Assembly: GCF_003863335.1 (NCBI RefSeq)
Contig: NZ_RRAZ01000011.1
Span: 62,001 to 126,000 of the forward strand
Origin: Falsigemmobacter faecalis
Lineage (GTDB): Bacteria; Pseudomonadota; Alphaproteobacteria; Rhodobacterales; Rhodobacteraceae
Length of the DNA stretch: 64,000 nt
Reading direction: 5' to 3'
Part shown: positions 47,141-56,098 of the stretch, one piece after another
Layout of the letters: each line of letters begins with the position of its first letter
How positions within the stretch are numbered: position 1 is the first letter of the stretch
Position numbers and translations under genes: made by a program
The notes under the pieces: model-generated
Seen by the model: the letters and a program-made list of their open reading frames with translations, nothing else
Told to the model about the DNA's origin: nothing
The model's database searches: none

Positions 47141-48100
47141 ATGCGCACCCTTCCCGACGCCCTTATCCCGGAACTGCCGAACCTCTATCGCGGCAAGGTG
47201 CGCGATTGCTACGACCTCCCCGATGAGGGGGAGGGCGCGCGCCGCATCCTGATCTCCTCGGACCGCATCTCGGCCTTTGACCGCATCCTCGCCTGCATCC
47301 CCTGGAAAGGCCAGGTGCTGACCGGTGTTGCGCGCTACTGGTTTGACCGCACCGAAGACATCTGCCCCAACCATGTCCTCTCCTATCCGGACCCGAATGT
47401 GGTCATCGGGCGTCACCTGAAGATCCTGCCGGTCGAAGTGGTGGTACGCGGCTATCTCGCAGGCACCACCGGCACCTCGGTGCTGACCATGTACAAACAG
47501 GGCGTGCGCGAGATGTATGGCCATACCCTGCCTGAAGGTCTGCGCGACAACCAAAAGCTCCCCCAGGCCATCATCACCCCCACCTCGAAAGAATTCGACG
47601 GCGGCCATGATGAGCCGCTGACGGCCGATGAAATCATCAACACCGGCCTGCTGCCCAAAGCGCTCTGGGATCAGGTCTCCGACGTCGCCCTCGCCCTCTT
47701 CGAGCGCGGCCAGAAAGAGGCCGCCGAAAAAGGCCTCATCCTTTGCGACACCAAATATGAATTCGGCCTCGATCAAGACGGCGTGCTGCGCATCGCTGAT
47801 GAGATCCACACCCCCGATTCCAGCCGCTACTGGAAGGCCGACGGCTATGAAGCCGCCTTCGAGGCCGGCGCGCGCCCGCCAAGCTTTGACAAAGACGTCA
47901 TCCGCTCCTGGGTCGCCGCCCGCGTCGATCCCTATAAAGACGCGATCCCCGAAATCCCGGCGGATATGATCGCCCAAACCTCGGCCACCTATATCGAGGC
48001 CTTTGAGATGATCACCGGCCAGACCTTCATCCCCGATGCCTCCGGGGCCTCGGTGCTCGACCGCGTCCGCCAAAACCTCGCGCCTTACTTCACGCGGTAA
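47141..48100 (+). CDS. purC: phosphoribosylaminoimidazolesuccinocarboxamide synthase (SAICAR synthase)
   Basis: 319 residues from ATG 47141. ATP-dependent step of purine synthesis joining aspartate to CAIR. Motifs: [11 protein letters not shown] near residue 14, [12 protein letters not shown] near 36, [17 protein letters not shown] near 98, [15 protein letters not shown] near 196 and [12 protein letters not shown] near 217. This is the longer, yeast ADE1-like form rather than the roughly 240-residue E. coli form. A hairpin-bearing repeat element follows the stop. Confidence 0.95.
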   Translation: MRTLPDALIPELPNLYRGKVRDCYDLPDEGEGARRILISSDRISAFDRILACIPWKGQVLTGVARYWFDRTEDICPNHVLSYPDPNVVIGRHLKILPVEVVVRGYLAGTTGTSVLTMYKQGVREMYGHTLPEGLRDNQKLPQAIITPTSKEFDGGHDEPLTADEIINTGLLPKALWDQVSDVALALFERGQKEAAEKGLILCDTKYEFGLDQDGVLRIADEIHTPDSSRYWKADGYEAAFEAGARPPSFDKDVIRSWVAARVDPYKDAIPEIPADMIAQTSATYIEAFEMITGQTFIPDASGASVLDRVRQNLAPYFTR

Positions 48101-48121
48101 GCCGCCTCTCCCCCGCCCGGT

Positions 48122-48178
48122 CTTTGGCTTTTTCCAAATACTCCGGGTGGGGTCCGGGGAGGGCAGCGCCCTCCCCGG
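48122..48178 (-). repeat. copy C of interspersed element, with GC-rich hairpin
   Basis: CTTTGGCTTTTTCCAAATAC and TC (48122-48143) lead through GGGTGGGGT to CCGGGGAGGGC (48154-48164) and GCCCTCCCCGG (48168-48178), an 11-bp perfect stem with 3-nt loop. The same composite in the other orientation lies at 55445-55503. It starts 21 bases after the purC stop and may end its transcript. Confidence 0.75.
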
Positions 48179-48222
48179 CCTCTCCGCCGGGGCCAACGGC
48201 CCGCACCTTCAGTCCTGCGCCC

Positions 48223-50766
48223 TCAGTCCTGCGCCCGCAGCACCCCCGCAGGCCGTGCCGCCAGCGGTCGCCATAAAAACACCGCCCCCGCGACCAGCAC
48301 CACCAGCACACCGCCGCCGATGATCAGCGCGGCCGGCAGCGCTGCAAAGCGCCAGGGCAGATCCATCACAAAGCGCATCACCGCCCAGGAGGCGACGGAG
48401 CCCGCGAGCACCGCCACCAGGGCCGCCGCCGCCCCCGCCAGCGCCGAGCGCAGCGCAAAGCCCGCCAGCACCGCCGCCCGCGAGGCCCCGAGAACCTTCA
48501 GCACCGCCGCCTCATAGACCCGCGCCCGCTCTCCGGCCGCCGAGGCCCCGACCAGCACCACAAAGCCGGTCAGCAGCGTCGCCAGCGCCGCCGCCGAGGT
48601 CGCCGTGGCCAGCGCCGAAAGCGCATCTGAGGCGCTCGCCACCGCATCACGGATCGGGATCGCGGTGATATTGGGCCATTTCTGCGCAATTCCCCGTAGC
48701 ACCCGGCCCTCTTCTTCGGGCGAGGAATAGACCGTGGCGATATGGGTATGGGGCGCCCCCGCAAGGGCATCGGGGCTCAGCAGCATCACAAAGCCAATGC
48801 CGCCGGTGCGGAAATCCACCTCCCGAAACGAGGTGATCTGCGCCTCAATCTCCCGGCCAAGCACATTGACCGTGACCCGGTCGCCGAGCTTCAGCCCGAT
48901 CTCATCGGCCTCTTTTTGCGCGAAACTCACCTCCGGGGGGCCGGCATGGCCCGGTTCCCACCAGCGGCCTGCGGTGATCCTGGTGCCTTTGGGCAAAGCA
49001 TCGGCATAGGTCAGCCCGCGATCGCCCCGCGCCACCCAATGCTCGCCCGCCACCTCTTTGGCGGGACGGCCGTTGATTTTGCTCAAAACCCCGCGCAGCA
49101 TCGGCGCGGTCTCGACATCGCGCACCGCCGCATCCGCCTCCAGATGGGCCAGGAAGTCACCGATCTGGTCATTCTGGATATCGACGAAGAAGTATGAAGG
49201 CGCGCGCTCAGGAAGTTCATCCCCGATGGCCCGGCGCAGATTGGCATCGATCTGCCCCACGGCGGAAAGCACCGTCAGCCCCAGTCCCAGCGCAAGAACC
49301 ACGGCGCGCAACTCGCCCCCCGGCCCGCCCATGGACGACAGCGCCATACGCAAAGCCACCCGCCCCCGCAGCAAAGGCCGCCGCGCCAGCCAGCCCGCCA
49401 GACGGCGCAGCCCCGCCGCCACCAGCAAAAGAACCCCCAGCGCCAGGGCGATGCCGCCGCCCGCCGCCAGCGTAATCTCCGGCATGCCCGAAAAGGCCAC
49501 CGCACCGCCCAGCAGCACCAGCGCCAGCAAAGCCACCATCAGCGCCGCCGCCAGACCCGGCCCCTCGCCGCGCCCCAGCCCATCGCGGTAAAGCGAAGCG
49601 GCCCGGATCCGCGCCATCCGCGCCAGCGGCCAGAGCGTGAAAATCAGCGCCGTCAGCGCGCCGTAAAAAGCCGCCTCCGCCAGCGCCAGGCCTGAGACCT
49701 CAAAGACCGCCGGCACCGGCAGCAGACGGCTGAGCACCGGGGCCGCCAGCAGCGGCAAAACGGTTCCCAGCACCAGACCAATCGCAATCCCCAAAAGCGT
49801 CAGCAGACCGATCTGCAAAAAGCCGATGCGGAAAATCAGCCCCTGGCCTGCGCCCAAAGTCTTCAGCGTGGCAATGGTCGCGGTCTTGCTCTCGGCCCAG
49901 GCGCGCACGGCTGAGGAAATCCCCACGCCCCCGACGGCCAGCCCCGCCAGCCCGACCAGCACAAGAAAGGAGGCCATGCGCTCAACAAAACGCTCAATCC
50001 CCGGCGCGGCGCGGCGGCGGTCCTGCCAGCGCTGCCCGCTCTCGGGGAAACTGGCCTCTGCTTCGGCGCGCAGCGCGTTCAGATCCGCCTCAGGCGGCAG
50101 GCGCAGACGATATTCCGTCTCAAAAAGCGTGCCAGGCCCCAGCAGACCCGCCTCGGCCAGATCGGCGCTTTGCACCAGCGTGCGCGGCCCGAAGCCAAAG
50201 CCCGCGGTGACATTATCCGGCTCACTCACGAGGATGGCGTTCAGCCGAAAGGCCTGCAGACCCAGACGGAAGCTGTCGCCGACCGAAAGCCCCAGCCGGT
50301 CGGCCAGAACCCGGTCCATCGCCGCCCCCGGCAGCCCCTCACGGGCGGCAAAGACCTCTGCCACCGGCATCGCGGGCTCAAACTCTGCCACCCCCAGCAG
50401 CGGCCAGGCGCCGTCGACGCCCTTGACCTGGGTCAGCGCATGCTCGGATGTCTCCCCCTCACCGCGCACGGCCATAGAGCGAAAATCGAGCACCTCACTG
50501 AGGCCGCCGGGCAGCGCCACGCGCTGCATAAAGGCGCGCTCGTCATCCGTGGCATAGCGGTAGGTATATTTCAGCCGCGCATCCCCGCCGAGCATGACCG
50601 CCCCCTCGCGGTCAAGCCCCGCCGAGATGGCCTGGCGCAGCATGCCCACGGCTGTGATCGCCGCAACGCCCAGAACCAGACAGATCAGAAAGACCCGAAA
50701 GCCCCGCAGTCCGCCGCGCATTTCACGCAGCGCCAGCCGCAGGGCAAGTGCCGTCTCCCCGCTCAT
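48223..50766 (-). CDS. FtsX-like ABC transporter permease (YbbP type)
   Basis: 847 residues. N-terminal transmembrane helix (about 24-45), a large periplasmic domain, then two FtsX/MacB-type permease modules (three helices near 270-400 and the last three near 715-840), the layout of E. coli YbbP. Pairs with the ATPase encoded just upstream, overlapping by 4 nt (ATGA). These systems have no defined cargo; lipoprotein-sorting-like or mechanotransmission roles are known for relatives. A 14-bp tandem duplication overlaps the stop codon. Confidence 0.9.
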   Translation of the reverse strand: MSGETALALRLALREMRGGLRGFRVFLICLVLGVAAITAVGMLRQAISAGLDREGAVMLGGDARLKYTYRYATDDERAFMQRVALPGGLSEVLDFRSMAVRGEGETSEHALTQVKGVDGAWPLLGVAEFEPAMPVAEVFAAREGLPGAAMDRVLADRLGLSVGDSFRLGLQAFRLNAILVSEPDNVTAGFGFGPRTLVQSADLAEAGLLGPGTLFETEYRLRLPPEADLNALRAEAEASFPESGQRWQDRRRAAPGIERFVERMASFLVLVGLAGLAVGGVGISSAVRAWAESKTATIATLKTLGAGQGLIFRIGFLQIGLLTLLGIAIGLVLGTVLPLLAAPVLSRLLPVPAVFEVSGLALAEAAFYGALTALIFTLWPLARMARIRAASLYRDGLGRGEGPGLAAALMVALLALVLLGGAVAFSGMPEITLAAGGGIALALGVLLLVAAGLRRLAGWLARRPLLRGRVALRMALSSMGGPGGELRAVVLALGLGLTVLSAVGQIDANLRRAIGDELPERAPSYFFVDIQNDQIGDFLAHLEADAAVRDVETAPMLRGVLSKINGRPAKEVAGEHWVARGDRGLTYADALPKGTRITAGRWWEPGHAGPPEVSFAQKEADEIGLKLGDRVTVNVLGREIEAQITSFREVDFRTGGIGFVMLLSPDALAGAPHTHIATVYSSPEEEGRVLRGIAQKWPNITAIPIRDAVASASDALSALATATSAAALATLLTGFVVLVGASAAGERARVYEAAVLKVLGASRAAVLAGFALRSALAGAAAALVAVLAGSVASWAVMRFVMDLPWRFAALPAALIIGGGVLVVLVAGAVFLWRPLAARPAGVLRAQD

Positions 50767-51515
50767 GCCGCCCCCTCCGCGCGCGCAAAGCCCTGGCCCT
50801 GCCCTTCCGAAGGCACAGCGCCGGGGGCTGCGTCGATGCGGCCATCGACCAGCCGGATCACCCGGTCACAGCGCTCGGCCAGTTCCGGCGCATGGGTGAC
50901 CAGCACCAGGGTCGCGCCATGGCGGTCGCGCAGCCCGAACAGCAGATCCATGATCGCCTGCCCGTTCACCCCGTCGAGATTTCCCGTCGGCTCATCGGCC
51001 AGAAGGATGCGGGGCCTCGTGACAGAGGCCCGCGCCAGCGCCACGCGCTGCTGCTCTCCGCCCGACATCTGCGCGGGGTAATGATCAACGCGCGCCCCAA
51101 GACCCACCGAGACCAGCTCTGCCCGCGCGCGCCCGAAGGCATCCTTCACCCCCGCCAGCTCCAGCGGCACCGCCACGTTTTCCAGCGCCGTCATGGTCGG
51201 CAGCAGATGAAAGCTCTGAAACACCACGCCCATATTGTCGCGCCGAAACCGCGCCAGAGCATCCTCAGACATCGCACCAAGGTTTTCCCCAAGCGCCACG
51301 ACCGCCCCCCCGGTCGCGCGCTCAAGGCCCCCCATCAGCATGAGAAGCGAAGATTTGCCGGAACCGGAGGGGCCGATCAGGCCAATGGTCTCTCCGGCCT
51401 CTACATTGAGAGAAATCCCGCGTAGGATCGTCACCGGACCGGCATTACCTGCCAGCTCCAGCTGCACATCACTGAGGGAAAGCACCGTGGTCTTCGTTTC
51501 TGCCTGCTCTGTCAT
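50763..51515 (-). CDS. ABC transporter ATPase (YbbA/LolD/MacB family)
   Basis: 250 residues from ATG 51515. Walker A GPSGSGKSS near 49-57, Q-loop VFQSFHLLPTMTALENV, signature MSGGEQQRVALARA near 151, Walker B ILLADEPTGNLD near 170 and H-loop VTHAPELAERCDR near 204, all typical of the MacB/LolD type that pairs with FtsX-like permeases. Cytoplasmic partner of the 48223 permease. Its 5' end overlaps the divergent esterase gene by 29 bp. Confidence 0.93.
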   Translation of the reverse strand: MTEQAETKTTVLSLSDVQLELAGNAGPVTILRGISLNVEAGETIGLIGPSGSGKSSLLMLMGGLERATGGAVVALGENLGAMSEDALARFRRDNMGVVFQSFHLLPTMTALENVAVPLELAGVKDAFGRARAELVSVGLGARVDHYPAQMSGGEQQRVALARASVTRPRILLADEPTGNLDGVNGQAIMDLLFGLRDRHGATLVLVTHAPELAERCDRVIRLVDGRIDAAPGAVPSEGQGQGFARAEGAA

Positions 51516-52188
51516 TGCCCGATCAGCCCTTTGCGTTCCGGTTGTTTCTGCCCTGTCGGCCCTGTTCCTGCTGGCTGCCCCCCTTGAGGCGCAGCCGCAG
51601 AAACTCATCGCGCTCGGCGACAGCCTGACCCAGGGCTATGGTCTGGCTGAAGGTGACGGCTTTGTGCCGCAACTGGAAGCCTGGCTGCGCGCGAAAGGCT
51701 ACGATGTTCAGCTTGTTAACGCAGGTGTGTCCGGAGATACCTCTCAGGGCGGGCTTTCGCGGCTGGAGTGGACGCTTTCTGAAGGCGCAGATGCGATGAT
51801 TGTGACGCTTGGCGGCAATGATCTGCTGCGCGGGCTGGACCCGGCGCTGACGCGCCGCAACCTCGACGCGATTCTCTCAGGGGCGGCGGCGAAGAATGTG
51901 CCGGTCCTGCTGGTCGCCATGGAGGCCCCCGGCAATTACGGCCCGCAGTACCGCGAGGATTTCGATAAGATCTATCCTGAGCTGGCCGAAAAGCATGGCG
52001 TGCTGCTGGGGGAAAGTTTTCTCAAACCCCTCGTGCGGGGCGAGACAAACCTGTCGGTCATGCGCGACTATATGCAGGGCGACGGCATCCACCCCAACCG
52101 CGAGGGGGTGACGAAGATTGTCGACGCCATGGGACCGAAAGTGGCAGAACTGCTGGATCTGGCCCGTGCGCGCAGTGCAACGAAGTGA
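51487..52188 (+). CDS. tesA: periplasmic SGNH/GDSL arylesterase (TesA-like)
   Basis: 233 residues from GTG 51487, chosen because GAGGGA lies eight bases upstream and it gives a proper signal peptide (cleaved near LEA-Q, residue 36). SGNH blocks: I LIALGDSLTQGYG, II VNAGVSGDTSQGG, III TLGGNDLLRG, V GDGIHPNREG, giving the Ser-Asp-His triad. E. coli TesA (thioesterase I/protease I/lysophospholipase L1) is also head-to-head with ybbA. The two starts overlap by 29 bp, so each promoter lies in the other's coding region. Confidence 0.9.
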   Translation: MVFVSACSVIARSALCVPVVSALSALFLLAAPLEAQPQKLIALGDSLTQGYGLAEGDGFVPQLEAWLRAKGYDVQLVNAGVSGDTSQGGLSRLEWTLSEGADAMIVTLGGNDLLRGLDPALTRRNLDAILSGAAAKNVPVLLVAMEAPGNYGPQYREDFDKIYPELAEKHGVLLGESFLKPLVRGETNLSVMRDYMQGDGIHPNREGVTKIVDAMGPKVAELLDLARARSATK

Positions 52189-52199
52189 GGAAAGAGACC

Positions 52200-53216
52200 A
52201 TGACCCGCAGCCGTGAAATCCAGCTTGCCGCCCGCCCGACCGGGCTGCCGGGGCCTGAAACCTTCCGCCTGGCCGAGCGCGAATTGCCGCCGCCCTCTCA
52301 GGGCGAAGTGCTGGTGCAGATCCGCTGGCTCTCGCTCGATCCCTATATGCGCGGCCGGATGCATGAGGGCAAAAGCTATGTTGAGCCTTTTCGCCTGAAT
52401 GAGGCGCTGGACGGCGGCGTGATCGCTGAGGTGATTGAAAGCGCCGACCCGGGCTTTGCGCCGGGGGATCTGGCGCTGGCCCATGGCCCCTGGGGCGAAT
52501 ATGCCGTGCTGAAAGCCGCCGGTCTGCAAAAGCTGCCGCGTGGCAGCCGCGTGCCGCCCCAGGCTTTCCTGTCGGTCCTTGGCATGCCGGGGATGACGGC
52601 CTGGACCGGGCTGAACCGTATTGCGGCTGCCAAAGCCGGTGAGACCATTGTGGTCTCCTCTGCGGCGGGTGCGGTGGGCAGCCTTGCCGCGCAGCTCGCC
52701 CGCGAAAAGGGTCTGCGGGTGATCGGCGTGGCCGGCAGCCCCGAGAAATGCGCCCAGGCCGTAGCGGATTTCGGCTGTGACGCCTGCCTCGATCACCGCG
52801 GCAAAGAGGTGAAGCAGCTCTCGAAAGAGATCGCGGAAGCCGCGCCCCACGGCGTCGATATTTATTTTGAGAATGTCGGCGGCACCACGCTGCAGGCGGT
52901 TCTGCCGCGGATGAACAACTTCGGCCGCATCGCTCTTTGTGGCGCGATTGCCTGGTATAACGATCCCTCCGCCGCACCACCCGCCAGCCATGTCTGGCTG
53001 CCGATCATCCAAAAGCGTCTGCGGGTTGAGGGCTTTATCGTCTCGGATCACGTCGCCTTCCGCGGGGATTTCCTGTCGGAAGTGGTGCCTCTGGTCGAAG
53101 CCGGAAAGATCCTCTGGCATGAGACGGTGGCTGAAGGCCTTGACGCGGCACCTGAGGCCTTTGTCGGCCTGCTCGAGGGGCGCAGCCGCGGCAAACAGCT
53201 GGTGCGGATCCGCTGA
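52200..53216 (+). CDS. NADP-dependent oxidoreductase (CurA / prostaglandin-reductase-like MDR)
   Basis: 338 residues from ATG 52200 (GAGGAAAGAG upstream), 11 bp after the esterase. Zinc-free medium-chain reductase: N-terminal WLSLDPYMRGRM near residue 43, nucleotide motif SAAGAVGSLAAQLAREKG near 153, and VDIYFENVGGTTLQAVLPRMNNFGRIALCGAI near 218-249. The family reduces activated double bonds such as alkenals, prostaglandins and curcumin. Substrate here unknown; probably detoxification in the cytoplasm. Confidence 0.9.
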   Translation: MTRSREIQLAARPTGLPGPETFRLAERELPPPSQGEVLVQIRWLSLDPYMRGRMHEGKSYVEPFRLNEALDGGVIAEVIESADPGFAPGDLALAHGPWGEYAVLKAAGLQKLPRGSRVPPQAFLSVLGMPGMTAWTGLNRIAAAKAGETIVVSSAAGAVGSLAAQLAREKGLRVIGVAGSPEKCAQAVADFGCDACLDHRGKEVKQLSKEIAEAAPHGVDIYFENVGGTTLQAVLPRMNNFGRIALCGAIAWYNDPSAAPPASHVWLPIIQKRLRVEGFIVSDHVAFRGDFLSEVVPLVEAGKILWHETVAEGLDAAPEAFVGLLEGRSRGKQLVRIR

Positions 53217-53237
53217 GACCCTGCTAAAGGCTTTGGC

Positions 53238-53444
53238 ATGACTGATCGTATCGAAGCCCTGGAAATCCTGGTCGCCCACCTGAACCGCACGGTGGACGAC
53301 CTTTCTGATGTCGTGGCCCGTCAAAGCCGCGAGATCGACACCCTGCTGCGCCGCGTCGGCATGCTGATGGAGCGCGAGGCCGAGCGCGAGGCCGACGGAT
53401 CCTCCTCGATCCCCCTCGCCGACCAGCGCCCGCCGCACTGGTAA
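53238..53444 (+). CDS. slyX: SlyX family protein
   Basis: 68 residues: a single heptad-patterned helix (about 3-48) followed by an unstructured tail ending in the hallmark PPHW (here RPPHW). Matches the small SlyX family of unknown function. It begins 21 bp after the reductase gene, so probably shares its transcript. Confidence 0.88.
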   Translation: MTDRIEALEILVAHLNRTVDDLSDVVARQSREIDTLLRRVGMLMEREAEREADGSSSIPLADQRPPHW

Positions 53445-54394
53445 AAGGGCCAGCCGCTTTGAGGCGGCGGCTCTGCGCCCTGCTTTGCCTCTGGCCGGGA
53501 CCTGCCAGGGCAACCTGGCCACAGCGGTTCCGAAGGACGCAGCGCAGCTTCTGCAACTCTGCGCTGATAAGTCGGGCTGCCTTCTGATCCGGCCGGTTGA
53601 CGATGCAGAGGCGAAACCGCAACGCCCTGAGTGTCCGCCATGCTTCAGAGCCACAGTCGGCTGCTCAACCGGGGCTGTCTGGTCTTACGGAAGCCCCCTG
53701 CAGCTTAGGGGTTTGCGGCCCCACGACAGGCAGACGCCGACCCTGCTTTGGGGAAGTTTCGCAGCAATCGCCTTCAAAGAAGCGCATGCATCGATACCGG
53801 TGAACCTGCAGATCCCGATCGCGAAGGATGCGGCCCCGGGGCCCTGCCGCCCCGATCATCGCAGAGCACCGTCCTGACGCTGGCGGTCTTTGCGCCCCGG
53901 GCCCGGGATCGAAGGCCTGCGCTGTTGTGGTCTGCGGGGTTATGGTCGTGGAACACGGGCCCCGACACAGGAGACGCCATCGCGATTGTGAGTATCTGTC
54001 AAACCAGCGCCCGCTGCCTGACCCCTCGCGTCAGATGAGATCAGTCTGCGCTGAGACCTCAGGACGGTGCGGCGCCCCCCGCTCGCGCCGAGCCGGAGCC
54101 CCTCAAGCACGCACCGGGTCGGACGTCGGCAAGCGGGTGCCACGCGCTCCGAAGGGTACACCGGGTTTCGGGGGGCTCGCTTTCATCCGGTCCGAAATCG
54201 ACAAAACTCAGATCAGACCGGAGACAGACTGGGTCGGCAGGACAGCGCTTGCCTTGAAGCGGGCTGCAAAGCCAGAGATAAGGACGCCGGAGGCACGACA
54301 GGCGATCCCGGTGCATGGGACCTGCCGCAAAGGCTGCGCGTGGCGGCTCTCGCAGGGGCGATCCCGGCAAAGGCGGCGGCCTGCGCCAAACCGC
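53445..54394. other. gene-free stretch between slyX and a lipoprotein gene
   Basis: About 950 bp between convergent genes with no credible coding region. Several long open frames exist on both strands because stop codons are rare in this GC-rich sequence, but they overlap one another, have poor ribosome binding sites and show no domain. No strong hairpin with a T-tail was found. I see nothing I can name. Confidence 0.5.
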
Positions 54395-54865
54395 TCAGCG
54401 GCGGGTGGTGAGACCGTTTGTGGCGCCGCGCACGGTGACGCTGCGGATCCGCTCAAGCGCCATATCGCTGAAGAAAGTGGCCACCTGGATTTCACGCGAG
54501 GGCGCGCTGCCCGCGCGGTTTACGGCCACCGGGGCTGTCAGGACGAAGTCATAGACCAGCGTCTCATCGGTGCTTTCGGGCGAGAGGGTGAGCCCCGCCT
54601 GATACCACCCCTGGGTGGCGGGCAGACCCACCGCGCGCAGAATGGCCCCGCCGGAGCTGCGCTCAAGATGCAGCGCGCTGACCTGGGCGACCAGAACCCG
54701 GCCATCGGGGCGGGAGGTGAGGGCGGCCCCCTCTGACGCCGGGGCACCGGCGGTGGCGCGCGCAGAGCCGAACCAGTTGAAAGGATTGACGCGCGAGTCA
54801 CGCACCGTGGCACAGCCAGCCACTACCATGACCGCTGCCATTGCCATCACCATGCCTGAACGCAT
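54395..54865 (-). CDS. putative lipoprotein of unknown function
   Basis: 156 residues. Hydrophobic N-terminus ending in lipobox V-A-G-C (Cys18), followed by ATVRDSRVNPFNWFG, a stretch I associate with a conserved Rhodobacteraceae lipoprotein family. The rest is beta-rich (VLVAQVSALHLERSSGGAI, QVATFFSDMALERIRSVTV). Probably lipid-anchored in the envelope. Function unknown. Divergent from sufE across 160 bp. Confidence 0.8.
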   Translation of the reverse strand: MRSGMVMAMAAVMVVAGCATVRDSRVNPFNWFGSARATAGAPASEGAALTSRPDGRVLVAQVSALHLERSSGGAILRAVGLPATQGWYQAGLTLSPESTDETLVYDFVLTAPVAVNRAGSAPSREIQVATFFSDMALERIRSVTVRGATNGLTTRR

Positions 54866-55025
54866 TGCGCCCCTCCGCTATTGCTCTGCAGCCCTGCTTC
54901 CTGCCTAGCCGAGGCGGGGCCGTTTGAAAAGCCCCGGATCAGTGCTTTGGCGGCACCAGAGGGCCCCGGGGATGGACCTTTGACAGCAGAGCGCTTACCT
55001 GTGAGGCGCCACTGCGGAGAGAGCC

Positions 55026-55436
55026 ATGACCACCCCTGCCTTTGAGGATCTTGCCGAGACCTTTGAATTTCTGGACGACTGGGAGACCCGGTATCGCCAT
55101 GTGATTGAGCTGGGCAAAGCCATGCCGGCGATGCCCGAAGCGCTGAAGGTTCCGGCCACGAAAGTGGAGGGCTGTGCAAGCCAGGTCTGGCTGCATCCGA
55201 TGCCCGCAGAGGGGCGCTATGATTTCCTCGGCGACAGCGATGCGATCATCGTGCGCGGGCTGATCGCGGTGCTTCATACGCTTTACGCCGGGCTGACCCC
55301 GGCGGAGGTTCTGGCGGTGGATGCACCCGCGGCGCTGGCGCGGCTGGGGCTGCATGAGCATCTCTCGGCGCAGCGCTCAAACGGGGTGCGGGCCATGGTG
55401 GAGCGCATCCGCGCCCATGCGGCCGCCGCGCTCTGA
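55026..55436 (+). CDS. sufE: cysteine desulfuration protein SufE
   Basis: 136 residues matching SufE/CsdE: N-terminal helix FEFLDDWETRYRHVIELGK near 13-31 and the active-site loop KVEGCASQVWL near 46-56 with sulfur-acceptor Cys50. Accepts persulfide sulfur from the SufS desulfurase and passes it to SufBCD for Fe-S cluster assembly. Encoded apart from the suf operon. GAGAGCC precedes the ATG. A hairpin-bearing repeat element follows the stop. Confidence 0.95.
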   Translation: MTTPAFEDLAETFEFLDDWETRYRHVIELGKAMPAMPEALKVPATKVEGCASQVWLHPMPAEGRYDFLGDSDAIIVRGLIAVLHTLYAGLTPAEVLAVDAPAALARLGLHEHLSAQRSNGVRAMVERIRAHAAAAL

Positions 55437-55444
55437 CGTCCCCC

Positions 55445-55503
55445 CCGGGGAGGGCTGCCTGCCCTCCCCGGACCCCGCCCGGGAGTATTTTTAAAAGCCA
55501 AAG
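55445..55503 (+). repeat. copy D of interspersed element, with GC-rich hairpin
   Basis: CCGGGGAGGGC (55445-55455) pairs with GCCCTCCCCGG (55461-55471), 11 bp with TGCCT loop. ACCCCGCCCGG then leads to GAGTATTTTTAAAAGCC and AAAG (55483-55503). This is the reverse-orientation match of copy C. It lies between convergent sufE and the thioesterase gene and probably ends one or both transcripts. Confidence 0.75.
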
Positions 55504-55511
55504 CCGGCTTT

Positions 55512-55997
55512 TCAGCCCTTCATGATGATGCAGGTGGTGGAGCCGGTGGCATAGAGTTTGCCATCCCCGAGGCCGCGGATTTCGCCGCGGGAGACGGCGG
55601 TGGCGCGGCCGCTGTGCTGCACTTCGCCGATGCATTCGACCATGAGGCCGACGGGCAGCGGGCGGACGATGTTTACCTTATATTCCAGCGTCGTATACCA
55701 GTGGCCTTTCGGCACCGTGGTCATGCAGGCGCAGGCCATGGCGGAATCGAGGATGGTACCATACCAGCCGCCATGGACGCCCCCCATGGGGTTGCAATGC
55801 GCAAATTCGGCCTGACCGCGAAAGACCGCGCGCCCCTCTGCGACCTCATGCAGTCCGAAGGACAGGGTGTTTGAAATGGGCGGCGCGGGCAGATCGCCTG
55901 CGAGCACTTTTTGCATGAACTCAAGGCCCGACATCTGCAGGGTTTGTGCCAGATCAGGCAGGTCAGCGGGGGTTTGCGCGTAACGCGGTTCTGTCAT
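55512..55997 (-). CDS. PaaI-type hotdog-fold thioesterase
   Basis: 161 residues from ATG 55997 (GAGGAGG upstream). Hotdog domain with CNPMGGVHGGWYGTILDSAMACA near residues 69-91, the PaaI/HGG signature containing the usual Asp. Hydrolyses acyl-CoA thioesters, often aromatic or medium-chain. It follows the molybdenum hydroxylase operon on the same strand but is separated from it by a terminator at 56048, so it is probably independent. Confidence 0.88.
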   Translation of the reverse strand: MTEPRYAQTPADLPDLAQTLQMSGLEFMQKVLAGDLPAPPISNTLSFGLHEVAEGRAVFRGQAEFAHCNPMGGVHGGWYGTILDSAMACACMTTVPKGHWYTTLEYKVNIVRPLPVGLMVECIGEVQHSGRATAVSRGEIRGLGDGKLYATGSTTCIIMKG

Positions 55998-56041
55998 CTT
56001 ATCCTCCTCAGCCCGCTCAGAGTGGCGCGGGGGGGCGGAAA

Positions 56042-56077
56042 AGAAAAGCGCGGCGCCCTGTTGAAAAGGCGCCGCGC
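56042..56077 (-). terminator. rho-independent terminator of the cox-like operon
   Basis: Read on the minus strand, GCGCGGCGCC (56077-56068) pairs with GGCGCCGCGC (56057-56048), 10 bp, loop 10 nt, followed by TTTTCTT. It lies 21 bases after the coxM-like stop. Confidence 0.9.
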
Positions 56078-56098
56078 CGTAAGGTTATTTGCCCCGCT

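Noticed and set aside
53828-54736. 302-codon open frame between slyX and the lipoprotein gene
   Set aside because: Overlaps the lipoprotein gene antisense, no motif, Arg/Gly-rich as expected from GC bias.
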